From Selenomonas sp. FOBRC6 (GTDB lineage Bacteria > Bacillota > Negativicutes > Selenomonadales > Selenomonadaceae): a stretch of 64,000 nucleotides of DNA. The stretch is from NCBI RefSeq assembly GCF_000286455.1, contig NZ_ALKG01000117.1, positions 22,935-86,934 on the forward strand, written 5' to 3'. Numbering within the stretch: position 1 is the stretch's first letter; each line of letters begins with the position of its first letter. The notes under the pieces are model-generated. The model was not told the DNA's origin. It searched no databases and was given only the letters and a program-made list of their open reading frames with translations. This document shows, piece after piece, positions 24,610 to 30,583 of the stretch. Made by a program: the position numbers and the translations under genes.

Positions 24610-25149
24610 TCAATACGGTGCCGCCGCGTAGCTCTGCGGTGCCTGCTGCGGCGGCATCGGTACTGGTGTCTGCTGCGGAGCGCCGTAGGCCGGCGGTGCC
24701 CACGGTGCTGAACCCGTCTGCATCGGTGCCGGAATCTGCGGCGCATAGCCTGCAGGCGCGGGCGCAGGCGGAGCGGCCTGCGGAGGCTGTGCCGCCTGTG
24801 GCACTCCCTGCTGACGCGCTGCCGATTCTGCCTGCGTGTCCACGAAATCAAAGCCGTTCATCGTGACATTGATGCTGATGTGTGCCTGGTTGTCATTGTT
24901 GCCGATCCATCCCCGTGCATCGAAGATGTCGCCGTGGATCACAATGCGGCTGCCCTTGCTGAAGTATTTCACGATATTTTCGCCCTGCTTGCCGAACGCT
25001 GACACATCGACAAAGAGCGTCTTCGCCTTGCCGTCCTGCCCCTTTGCCTGCACCTGCGTCGCAATCGTAAATGCTGTGTAGGACGTCCCCGTCTGGTTCG
25101 TCTTAACTTCGGGAGCCTTTGTCAGTCTGCCAAAAAATGATACGTTCAT
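24610..25149 (-). CDS. ssb: Single-stranded DNA-binding protein
   Basis: 179 residues. OB fold in residues 1-~110: MNVSFFGRLTKAPEVK, TSYTAFTIATQV, FVDVSAFGKQGENIVKYFSKGSRIVIHGDI. A long Pro/Gln/Ala-rich linker follows. The C-terminus ends SYAAAPY and lacks the acidic tip that usual bacterial SSBs use to bind partners. It covers ssDNA in replication and recombination. Located between the helicase and the ERF annealing protein, with short gaps on both sides. RBS AAAGGAG. Confidence 0.92.
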   Translation of the reverse strand: MNVSFFGRLTKAPEVKTNQTGTSYTAFTIATQVQAKGQDGKAKTLFVDVSAFGKQGENIVKYFSKGSRIVIHGDIFDARGWIGNNDNQAHISINVTMNGFDFVDTQAESAARQQGVPQAAQPPQAAPPAPAPAGYAPQIPAPMQTGSAPWAPPAYGAPQQTPVPMPPQQAPQSYAAAPY

Positions 25150-25164
25150 CGTAGTTCTCCTTTC

Positions 25165-25848
25165 TTAATGGAACGGATAGCCGTCGTCAAATAATCTGCC
25201 CGCGTAGCCGGGCGTACCGTTGCGGGATTCCGCAATACAGTGATCAATCGTCTCCTGCAGAATCTGCTGATAGAACATAGGTGTCTGCTCTGTTTTCATA
25301 TTTGCCGCCCGTGCGGCGAGATATTCATCAATCTTTCCTGCATCCCAGCCCATGAACTGCCAGAGACGCACAAGCTCATCGCGCGGCGGCTTATTGATGT
25401 CGCATCGGAACGCGCGGCCGCTCGGCGAAATATTGGACGGTGCTGCTGCAGTCGGCGGTGTAGCAGGATCCTTGCCCGTCGATGCCTCGATCTTATCCGA
25501 CTCCACAATCTCGAACATTGCGATGTAGAGATAGCGCCGCAGATACGTCTGCACCGCACCCAGATTCTGTACCGGATGACACGCCTTGAGCTGCGCCGTT
25601 GACATCGGCGTCGTGATCTCCACCTTTGCATCCGGCTTTTCGCAATCATAGACCGTGAGTGTCGCGATCTCCGCCGTGAACGAGATCATGGGGAAAATCT
25701 TCTGCTCACTGCACAGCTGCATGATGCGCGGGAGGAAGTCGCCGAGCTCATAGTAGGTGTAGCCCGCATATTCGTTCTTCTTCCCCTTCTTCAGACCGTC
25801 CTCAGCGAGTTTCACGCGGACGGTCTGGATCTTCTCGAAAATGTTCAT
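25165..25848 (-). CDS. ERF-family ssDNA annealing recombinase
   Basis: 227 residues. N-terminal ERF core (residues 1-~125) with KNEYAGYTYYELGDFLPRI and the signature QNLGAVQTYLRRYLYIAMFEI. A Pro/Ala linker (130-150) leads to a helical C-terminal tail. ERF proteins anneal complementary ssDNA for phage recombination and circularisation. Encoded next to ssb, as typical, and overlapping the Gp157-like gene by 4 nt. Length is normal for the family. Confidence 0.92.
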   Translation of the reverse strand: MNIFEKIQTVRVKLAEDGLKKGKKNEYAGYTYYELGDFLPRIMQLCSEQKIFPMISFTAEIATLTVYDCEKPDAKVEITTPMSTAQLKACHPVQNLGAVQTYLRRYLYIAMFEIVESDKIEASTGKDPATPPTAAAPSNISPSGRAFRCDINKPPRDELVRLWQFMGWDAGKIDEYLAARAANMKTEQTPMFYQQILQETIDHCIAESRNGTPGYAGRLFDDGYPFH

Positions 25849-26345
25849 CGGATACGAAGGCTCCTTCCCTGTTCCAGATGCACGCCCGGCACATCCTCGC
25901 CGTTCTTGAGCGCCGTCTTAACGGCGTCCTTGTTGAGCTCATAGTGCTCCGGGATCACATCAAAATACTTGGCCGGAATCTTGTCCGCATCCGTGACCTT
26001 GAGTGCCGGCGGATTGTTCTGCACGGCCATCGTGCCGCGCGTCGTAGTAACCTTGGATTTTCCCATTGCGTCAAGATTGCGCTGATACCACACCTTGATG
26101 GACTCAATACGGTTTTTCAGAATTCGCGCCTGTTCGGAGAGGCGCTTTGATTCCTTCTCCATTCCTTCACGCAGCGTATCAAGATTGCGGATCAGCCCGA
26201 TCCCTCTCTCACATTTGACGGCGATGTCTGCCTCAATCGTCTGCAGACACTCTTCGAGCACATTGAGATCCATCGTCTCATCCAGTGCCATATCCATGAC
26301 GCCGTTGAAAGCGTCACCAAGGTCATACAGTGTTCTCATTGTCAT
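25845..26345 (-). CDS. Siphovirus Gp157-family protein
   Basis: 166 residues from the ATG at 26345 behind a GGGGGCAC-type site; a longer frame overlaps the next gene. Helical coiled-coil N-terminal half with the Gp157 pattern (LEECLQTIEADIAVKCERGIGLIRNLDTLREGMEKESKRLSEQARILKNRIESIKVWYQRNLDAMGKSKV), then a beta tail with VQNNPPALKVTDADKIP. Family members are part of replication/recombination modules of dairy and other phages and have been linked to phage resistance; the molecular role is unknown. Overlaps erf by 4 nt. Confidence 0.88.
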   Translation of the reverse strand: MTMRTLYDLGDAFNGVMDMALDETMDLNVLEECLQTIEADIAVKCERGIGLIRNLDTLREGMEKESKRLSEQARILKNRIESIKVWYQRNLDAMGKSKVTTTRGTMAVQNNPPALKVTDADKIPAKYFDVIPEHYELNKDAVKTALKNGEDVPGVHLEQGRSLRIR

Positions 26346-26355
26346 TGTGCCCCCT

Positions 26356-26703
26356 TTATGCGGGAATAATTGCCTTGAGCACCATCCGTAGCTCGCGGAT
26401 AAGTTCAATCAGTTGCGGGATCGTCGTCTCCGGATCATGGATACGGTCGAGACACGCGTCCGCTGCCTCCATATATGCATCCTGCTTGTAGTCGTGGATC
26501 GGATTGTTTTTATCCTCCTTGCGGTACGGACGTAGGATCTTCACTCCTTCGATTGCATCCACATCGATGAAACCACGCCCCTTGAGCCGATGCTTGTACT
26601 TGCTCACTTGTTTGCGCTCCCAGTTAAGCGCCTCCATCACCTCGTCGGCGGACGCCTTCGGATGCTCGATGAAATAGTTGTAGAGCTTTTCGCAATGTGT
26701 CAT
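26356..26703 (-). CDS. Small winged-helix phage protein
   Basis: 115 residues. N-terminal winged-helix pattern (MTHCEKLYNYFIEHPKASADEVMEALNWERKQVSKYKHRLKGRGFIDVDAIEGV), similar to replication-initiator or transcription-factor wHTH domains. The C-terminal half is helical and acidic (LDRIHDPETTIPQLIELIREL). DNA binding is likely from the fold. The ATG overlaps the previous stop (ATGA) and is preceded by AGGAGG. No named family recognised. Confidence 0.65.
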   Translation of the reverse strand: MTHCEKLYNYFIEHPKASADEVMEALNWERKQVSKYKHRLKGRGFIDVDAIEGVKILRPYRKEDKNNPIHDYKQDAYMEAADACLDRIHDPETTIPQLIELIRELRMVLKAIIPA

Positions 26704-26930
26704 ATTGCATTACCTCCTGTTGGCGTGCTACAATAAGCACAGAATATCTTTTTTCCTATGGTGCTCAGACTGGCGGCTACCGGTCTGAGTGCTTTTTTTG
26801 TGCGTGAGTTTCGCCGCGGCAGCTTTGCGCTGCAGAGCATCGCTGTTTCCTCCCGTGTATACGGAATGCCTGGGCAGCCGTCGCATATTGCTGCCGTGCA
26901 GGTGAGACATCCGCGTCCTGGGCAGTTCAT
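26700..26930 (-). CDS. Small Cys-rich phage protein
   Basis: 76 residues from an ATG with a clear GAAAGGAGA site. The first 32 residues have six Cys in CPGRGCLTCTAAICDGCPG, a possible zinc-binding knuckle. The second half is basic and ends CAYCSTPTGGNAI, where the coding sequence runs through a strong hairpin on the plus strand and the next gene's SD. A second reading frame (26910 down to 26728) is open over the same stretch, so the true C-terminus is uncertain. I recognise no family. Confidence 0.45.
   Translation of the reverse strand: MNCPGRGCLTCTAAICDGCPGIPYTREETAMLCSAKLPRRNSRTKKALRPVAASLSTIGKKIFCAYCSTPTGGNAI
26761..26799 (+). terminator. Plus-strand hairpin with T-run inside leftward operon
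   Basis: CTCAGAC-tgg...ccg-GTCTGAG stem (10 bp with one mismatch) followed by GC and seven T residues on the plus strand. All nearby genes read leftward, so this terminator faces against them; it could stop antisense transcripts or end a small RNA. Confidence 0.5.
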
Positions 26931-27235
26931 GGTGTATCTCCTTTCTTCCAGTAGGTCAAGACCAGCTGATCACCGGGCTGGATTAGCCCCTTGCGCTCCA
27001 CGAGCCAAGGATTATTTTCGTAGATACCCTCTTTGTACTCGAGGATATACCGGCGCGTGCCGGTATTCTTCCGCAGGTATGTCTCCGAGATCCCCCAAAG
27101 GGTATCACCCGGCTTTACAACGTAGACTTCCTCGACAAGGACGGCGTTCTTGCCGCCCTCATGTGTTGCCGCCCCCGCGCAGAGGATTGCGGCGATTGCG
27201 ATTGCCGCGCCTGCGATAGCCTTCTTCCCAGTCAT
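26927..27235 (-). CDS. Phage LysM-domain protein with signal/anchor segment
   Basis: 102 residues. N-terminal hydrophobic segment (KKAIAGAAIAIAAILCAGA) acting as signal peptide or anchor; a Cys at 19 is possible as a lipobox but the context (AILCAGA) is weak. The rest is one LysM domain (YVVKPGDTLWGISETYLRKNTGTRRYILEYKEGIYENNPWLVERKGLIQPGDQLVL), which binds peptidoglycan glycan strands. An exported wall-binding protein encoded in the early operon is unusual; it could act in superinfection exclusion or lysogen surface change. Overlaps both neighbours by 4 nt. Confidence 0.8.
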   Translation of the reverse strand: MTGKKAIAGAAIAIAAILCAGAATHEGGKNAVLVEEVYVVKPGDTLWGISETYLRKNTGTRRYILEYKEGIYENNPWLVERKGLIQPGDQLVLTYWKKGDTP

Positions 27236-27543
27236 GCGACTGCCTCCTTTCTCTCGATCGGGACGGGATTCCGAGGATCCTCCAAGTCCATCCCGTCCAT
27301 GGCAGCCATCCAGCGTTCCAATTCACGCCGGCGCACCTTCATTCCGTTCAGCTTGATGCCCCGGATAACGCCGGACTGTACCAGCATATTCGCGTAGTTC
27401 TTACCAACGCCGAGCACTGCGGCGACCTCGACCACTGTCAGGAGTTCGTCTGGTGTTTGACACTCCCGCACAACCGCGACCGATCTGCTTGCACGCTCGA
27501 TTGCACTGGCGATGATGGATTCCATCGCTGCGTTGTCCATCAT
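27232..27543 (-). CDS. Excisionase-type HTH (MerR-like) DNA-binding protein
   Basis: 103 residues. Core LLTVVEVAAVLGVGKNYANMLVQSGVIRGIKLNGMKVRRRELERWMAAM is a helix-turn-helix domain of the excisionase / helix_turn_helix_17 type: winged HTH with R-R-x-E-L-x-x-W-x. It may act as excisionase or as a regulator of the early operon; many phages carry several such genes. The N-terminal ~30 residues are helical. Overlaps the LysM gene by 4 nt. Start at 27543 or the next ATG. Confidence 0.75.
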   Translation of the reverse strand: MMDNAAMESIIASAIERASRSVAVVRECQTPDELLTVVEVAAVLGVGKNYANMLVQSGVIRGIKLNGMKVRRRELERWMAAMDGMDLEDPRNPVPIERKEAVA

Positions 27544-27638
27544 TGCACCTCCGTTCTATTTGTTTAGCCTCACATCATACTCAACCGTCCGATGATTTAC
27601 TGCTGCGGCATTCCTCCTTTCACGGTTGTTGCCGGAAG

Positions 27639-28385
27639 TCACCGCAGTGCCTCGACCACCGATTCATTCCAGCGAATCTGATAGCCGCTGTGCCCGTTGC
27701 GCTCATAAGGCATTTCCTCACCGTAATTCTTGCCCTTGTTTGTGATGCGCCATTCCTTGCCGATCTTCATCTGGAGCCCCGCATTCTTGAGGAGCAGGTT
27801 GGTATCCTTTGCGCTGATGCCGAGCTTTGCACCGATCGCAGTAGGATTGAGAAAGCCTGTGTCGTGCTCTGCCGGAGGAATGAGTTCTTTGACCTCGGGC
27901 ATCTCGACACCGTACGCTCGCTCAATCATGCTTGTTGCCTTGGCGAGTGCGATGCCATCCTTGACGCCGAAGAGTTTCTGCAGTTCTGCCGCCGTACTGC
28001 GGACATCCCGCACCGCCGTCCCGATCATGCGCGTACGGTACTTCGGGTTCTTTTCGAGTTTCGGCACGGTGTAGCTGCCTGTCTTGCGGATTGCGGGAAG
28101 AATCTCGTCGGCAAGTTTCGCTTGGAACGCCTGCGCCCGTTCGTTGTTCGCCTTGAATCCGAGACGATAGACCATGTTCTCGGGAAGGAAGCTATCTTTC
28201 CCAACAAGTTGGGAAAATCCAAACTCCTTGAGATAAGTATTAACTGTTTCCCAGCGAACGTATTCAACACCGTTCTTCTCCTGTGTAAATCCCCAACCAC
28301 GTGCCACGTCCTCAGCGTTCAGCCAAGCGTTGCCATCTTTGGCAATGTAGCCGCGTACATTGCCGATCATGATGATGTTTGCCAT
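27639..28385 (-). CDS. Phage antirepressor (BRO-N domain)
   Basis: 248 residues. N-terminal BRO-N-like domain (residues ~5-105: VRGYIAKDGNAWLNAEDVARGWGF; DSFLPENMVYRLGFKANNERAQAFQAKLADEILPAIRKTGSY), a middle module (121-169) and a C-terminal wHTH-like part (GAKLGISAKDTNLLLKNAGLQMK). Such proteins are made early in the lytic direction and counter the CI-type repressor. It overlaps its upstream neighbour by 19 nt. The middle module is repeated as the 77-residue neighbour, which suggests duplication. Confidence 0.85.
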   Translation of the reverse strand: MANIIMIGNVRGYIAKDGNAWLNAEDVARGWGFTQEKNGVEYVRWETVNTYLKEFGFSQLVGKDSFLPENMVYRLGFKANNERAQAFQAKLADEILPAIRKTGSYTVPKLEKNPKYRTRMIGTAVRDVRSTAAELQKLFGVKDGIALAKATSMIERAYGVEMPEVKELIPPAEHDTGFLNPTAIGAKLGISAKDTNLLLKNAGLQMKIGKEWRITNKGKNYGEEMPYERNGHSGYQIRWNESVVEALR

Positions 28386-28600
28386 CCGTTTGCTCCTTTC
28401 ACAGGTACACGGATAATCGGCTTGATCGCTGACATCTCAAGTCCGTAGGCCTCCTCTGCGAGGCAGACCGCCTTGTTGATTGCGACATGACGCTCAATGC
28501 CAAAGATTTCACGGAGTGCGGCTGCGGTGCTGCGAATGTCCTGCACGATCTCAGCGACGGTGCGGGCATGGCAGCGCGGGTGTTTCTGTTTGTTGCTCAT
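28367..28600 (-). CDS. Mini-protein homologous to the antirepressor middle module
   Basis: 77 residues. Residues 15-63 align with antirepressor residues 121-169 without gaps: both have D-(I/V)-RSTAA-x-L-x-x-(I/L)-FG and AYG-(L/V)-EM near the end. It is therefore a stand-alone copy of that module. It lies first in the leftward early operon, directly behind an operator, and runs into the antirepressor start. It might regulate the antirepressor by mixed oligomers, which is inference. Confidence 0.7.
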   Translation of the reverse strand: MSNKQKHPRCHARTVAEIVQDIRSTAAALREIFGIERHVAINKAVCLAEEAYGLEMSAIKPIIRVPVKGANGWQTSS

Positions 28601-28622
28601 TGGTTTTCTTCCTTTTTAGTTT

Positions 28623-28639
28623 TGTCACGTTTTGCGACA
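28623..28639. promoter_or_regulatory. Repressor operator copy between cro-like gene and early operon
   Basis: TGTCACGTTTTGCGACA matches the 17-bp pseudo-palindrome TGTCRCGTTTYGYGACA found in the main operator region. It lies between the stop of the small XRE gene and the start of the 77-residue gene, where a second repressed promoter could lie. Confidence 0.6.
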
Positions 28640-28642
28640 TAT

Positions 28643-28846
28643 CTAGTCAAAAAAAATAGATTCAACGGAAACAGAATAAAACTTTGCGAGACGGATTTTA
28701 ACTTCATCTCGGGGCACTCGCTCACCGTTCTCGTACATGCTTAGCGTCGAAGGGCTGATACCACAAGCATTCGACACTTCCTTAATTGTACGTCGCCCTC
28801 GTAAGTCCCGAAGCCTTTCTGCTATACGTGGTCTATTAAACACCAT
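28643..28846 (-). CDS. Small XRE-family regulator (Cro-like)
   Basis: 67 residues from the ATG at 28846; two in-frame ATGs upstream (28861, 28882) are alternatives. A single XRE HTH domain: RIAERLRDLRGRRTIKEVSNACGISPSTLSMYENGERVPRDEVKIRLAKFYSVSVESIFF. Transcribed leftward, divergent from the CI-type gene, from the promoter overlapping operators at 28884-28915. Function as Cro or as early-operon repressor is inferred from the divergent arrangement. Confidence 0.85.
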   Translation of the reverse strand: MVFNRPRIAERLRDLRGRRTIKEVSNACGISPSTLSMYENGERVPRDEVKIRLAKFYSVSVESIFFD

Positions 28847-28872
28847 ATCACCCCCCTCCATTCTTATCATAT

Positions 28873-28901
28873 ACTTTATCACTTGTCGCGTTTCGTGTCA
28901 A
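28873..28901 (-). promoter_or_regulatory. Early leftward promoter (PR-like)
   Basis: On the minus strand a consensus -35 TTGACA (28901-28896), 17-nt spacer and -10 TAAAGT (28878-28873). The -35 lies in the overlap of two 17-bp operators, so bound repressor would block RNA polymerase. Confidence 0.75.
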
Positions 28902-28957
28902 CACGTTTCGCGACATTTTTTCACAAAACGTGTTGAAGATTGACGCGAATTGTGATA
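28884..28957. promoter_or_regulatory. Array of four repressor operators
   Basis: Four 17-bp sites similar to TGTCRCGTTTYGYGACA: 28884-28900, 28899-28915, 28920-28936 (reverse orientation) and a weaker one at 28941-28957. The last two sit 21 nt apart, about two helical turns. They fill the space between the divergent XRE genes. Confidence 0.65.
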
Positions 28958-28961
28958 GACT
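28933..28961 (+). promoter_or_regulatory. Candidate repressor promoter (PRM-like)
   Basis: TTGAAG (28933-28938), 17 nt and TAGACT (28956-28961), about 22 nt before the repressor ATG. It is covered by the two right-hand operators, which would allow autoregulation. Confidence 0.45.
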
Positions 28962-28983
28962 CAAAGAAAAAGGAGGTGTGTTC

Positions 28984-29301
28984 ATGCCTTTCCACCTTGT
29001 ATTGCGAAGCTTGCGCCAAAACAGAGGCCTTACGCAAGAAGAATTAGCGAATGCTACGGGTATCAATAGAAGTACCCTCGGTATGTATGAATCTGGACGC
29101 CGTGAGCCGAACTTTGAAACATTAGAGCTATTCGCTGATTTCTTCAATGTAAATATGGATACTTTACTTGGGCGAGATGAGCAAGACCCAAGCCCGCCAT
29201 CCATCCTGTTACGCGCCGAGAAGGAACTCCCGCCCGAGGATTTGAAGACGCTGGCGGATATGGCGGAGTTTTTTTTAAGGAAGAATACTCCAAAGGGATG
29301 A
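28984..29301 (+). CDS. XRE-family prophage repressor (CI/ImmR-like)
   Basis: 105 residues from the ATG at 28984 behind AAAGGAGGTG. N-terminal XRE HTH (LVLRSLRQNRGLTQEELANATGINRSTLGMYESGRREPNFETLELFADFFNVNMDTLLG) and a short C-terminal tail (LPPEDLKTLADMAEFFL). There is no LexA-like autocleavage domain, so induction should go through the ImmA-like protease encoded directly downstream, as in ICEBs1-type switches. The operator array lies just upstream. Confidence 0.9.
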   Translation: MPFHLVLRSLRQNRGLTQEELANATGINRSTLGMYESGRREPNFETLELFADFFNVNMDTLLGRDEQDPSPPSILLRAEKELPPEDLKTLADMAEFFLRKNTPKG

Positions 29302-29307
29302 TGGTAT

Positions 29308-30387
29308 TTGCGTTTCTCTGAGATCTTGTATTGGGCGCGCGAAGTGATGTTTGCCGCCGATCTTCACTCTTTGCCAATCAATCCGTTCTTTGTTTGCAAT
29401 AATCTTTATATCCAGGTTGTCTCCTATACCGAGGCACGCAGCTACGGATTTACCGAAATCATAGAGAAGATCAACCGTGTGGATGTGGACGGATTCTGCT
29501 ACAAGGGCGATGGCGACAGCTATATTATTTTCTATGATGACGCCCGTACACCGAAAGCACGGATCAATTTCACCATCGCACACGAACTTGGGCACATTGC
29601 TTTAGGTCACTTGAAGAATGTGAGTATGCGTCCACGCTATATGACGAATCGAAAGAATGACCCGCAGGAGAGAGAAGCTGACACGTTTGCCGGCGAGCTG
29701 ATCCGCCCGCCGATCCCGTTCGTATTCACTGGCTGCACTCGTATCGATGATATTCAGAGCGTTTGCAATATCACGTATGAAGCGGCTACGGTCTGTTCGA
29801 AGCTCGTTCAGAAGATGCAGGAGCGACGCGATAATCCTTACTATTCTAGTGACTTTCGATTTTATCATGAACAGTTTTTTGATTTTCTATACGCCAAGTA
29901 CTGCGGACACTGCAGGCATATGTTTGTCGGTGCAGACGCGAAGTTCTGCCCCGTATGCGGAAATGAGCACCTACATTGGTATAATGAGAGACTTCCGATT
30001 TTAGTGCTGGTGGCCGACGGTCTGGAGGGAGGGTTGGTTGTGAAATATAAAGAGTATCCGGTGAATGCGCAGAATCAGGTGCTCCGCTGTATCCGCTGCG
30101 ACAATGAGGATCTACGCCCCGAGGATCGCTACTGCAAGATCTGCAGCGCGCCTGTGTACAACTACTGTGCCGGAAGATACTTTGTCTCGCCTCATGGAGA
30201 TCGTGTCCTTGCGGTTGATCAGGCTTGCGGTGCTCCCCTCCCCTCCAATGCACGCTATTGTACGCATTGCGGCGGGGTATCTGCGTTCTACCACGCTCAG
30301 CTCCTTTCAGATTGGCAGAGTGAGAGTCCGCCGATAGAGTTGCCGGAACCGCCGGAGGAGTCGACTGATTTTGATATTTTTGGATAG
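29308..30387 (+). CDS. ImmA/IrrE metalloprotease with C-terminal zinc ribbons
   Basis: 359 residues, TTG start at 29308, 6 nt after the repressor stop; no in-frame ATG is nearby. Peptidase core with HELGH (H92, E93, H96) and the downstream EREADTFAGEL third-ligand motif. ImmA-type proteases cut the paired XRE repressor. From ~195 come zinc-ribbon elements: C199/C202 with C214/C217, C261/C264 with C276/C279, and a partial third (C307, C318, C321). The tail is acidic and Pro-rich. The ribbons are an uncommon addition and could serve sensing or DNA/protein docking. Confidence 0.88.
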   Translation: MRFSEILYWAREVMFAADLHSLPINPFFVCNNLYIQVVSYTEARSYGFTEIIEKINRVDVDGFCYKGDGDSYIIFYDDARTPKARINFTIAHELGHIALGHLKNVSMRPRYMTNRKNDPQEREADTFAGELIRPPIPFVFTGCTRIDDIQSVCNITYEAATVCSKLVQKMQERRDNPYYSSDFRFYHEQFFDFLYAKYCGHCRHMFVGADAKFCPVCGNEHLHWYNERLPILVLVADGLEGGLVVKYKEYPVNAQNQVLRCIRCDNEDLRPEDRYCKICSAPVYNYCAGRYFVSPHGDRVLAVDQACGAPLPSNARYCTHCGGVSAFYHAQLLSDWQSESPPIELPEPPEESTDFDIFG

Positions 30388-30413
30388 AGGTGTGATCTCT
30401 CTAAAATAAAAAA

Positions 30414-30434
30414 AGCTGTCCTAAAAGGACAGCT
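30414..30434 (+). terminator. Terminator after the repressor-ImmA operon
   Basis: AGCTGTCC-taaa-AGGACAGCT hairpin preceded by an A-run and followed by ATATTT. It would end rightward transcription of the lysogeny genes. The following ~150 bp (30435-30583) are AT-rich, with no gene seen. Confidence 0.65.
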
Positions 30435-30583
30435 ATATTTGGATAAAACAGGAAAAGCAACCGTCTAGCACACTTTTTTCTCCCACGCTGCGCTGCATAG
30501 GTTCATAAAAGTGCTGCATGCCCCAGCACGATTGCTTAACGATTTCATTATATCAAAAATCTATGTGAAAGGGAATGTCTATT

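Noticed and set aside
26728..26910. Alternative 60-residue frame inside the Cys-rich gene
   Set aside because: Start has no RBS, unlike the ATG at 26930; kept only as a doubt about the C-terminus.
27543..28448. Long open frame of 301 codons on the plus strand
   Set aside because: Runs antisense to the antirepressor and its neighbour, both with clear family motifs; composition is a reverse shadow and there is no RBS.
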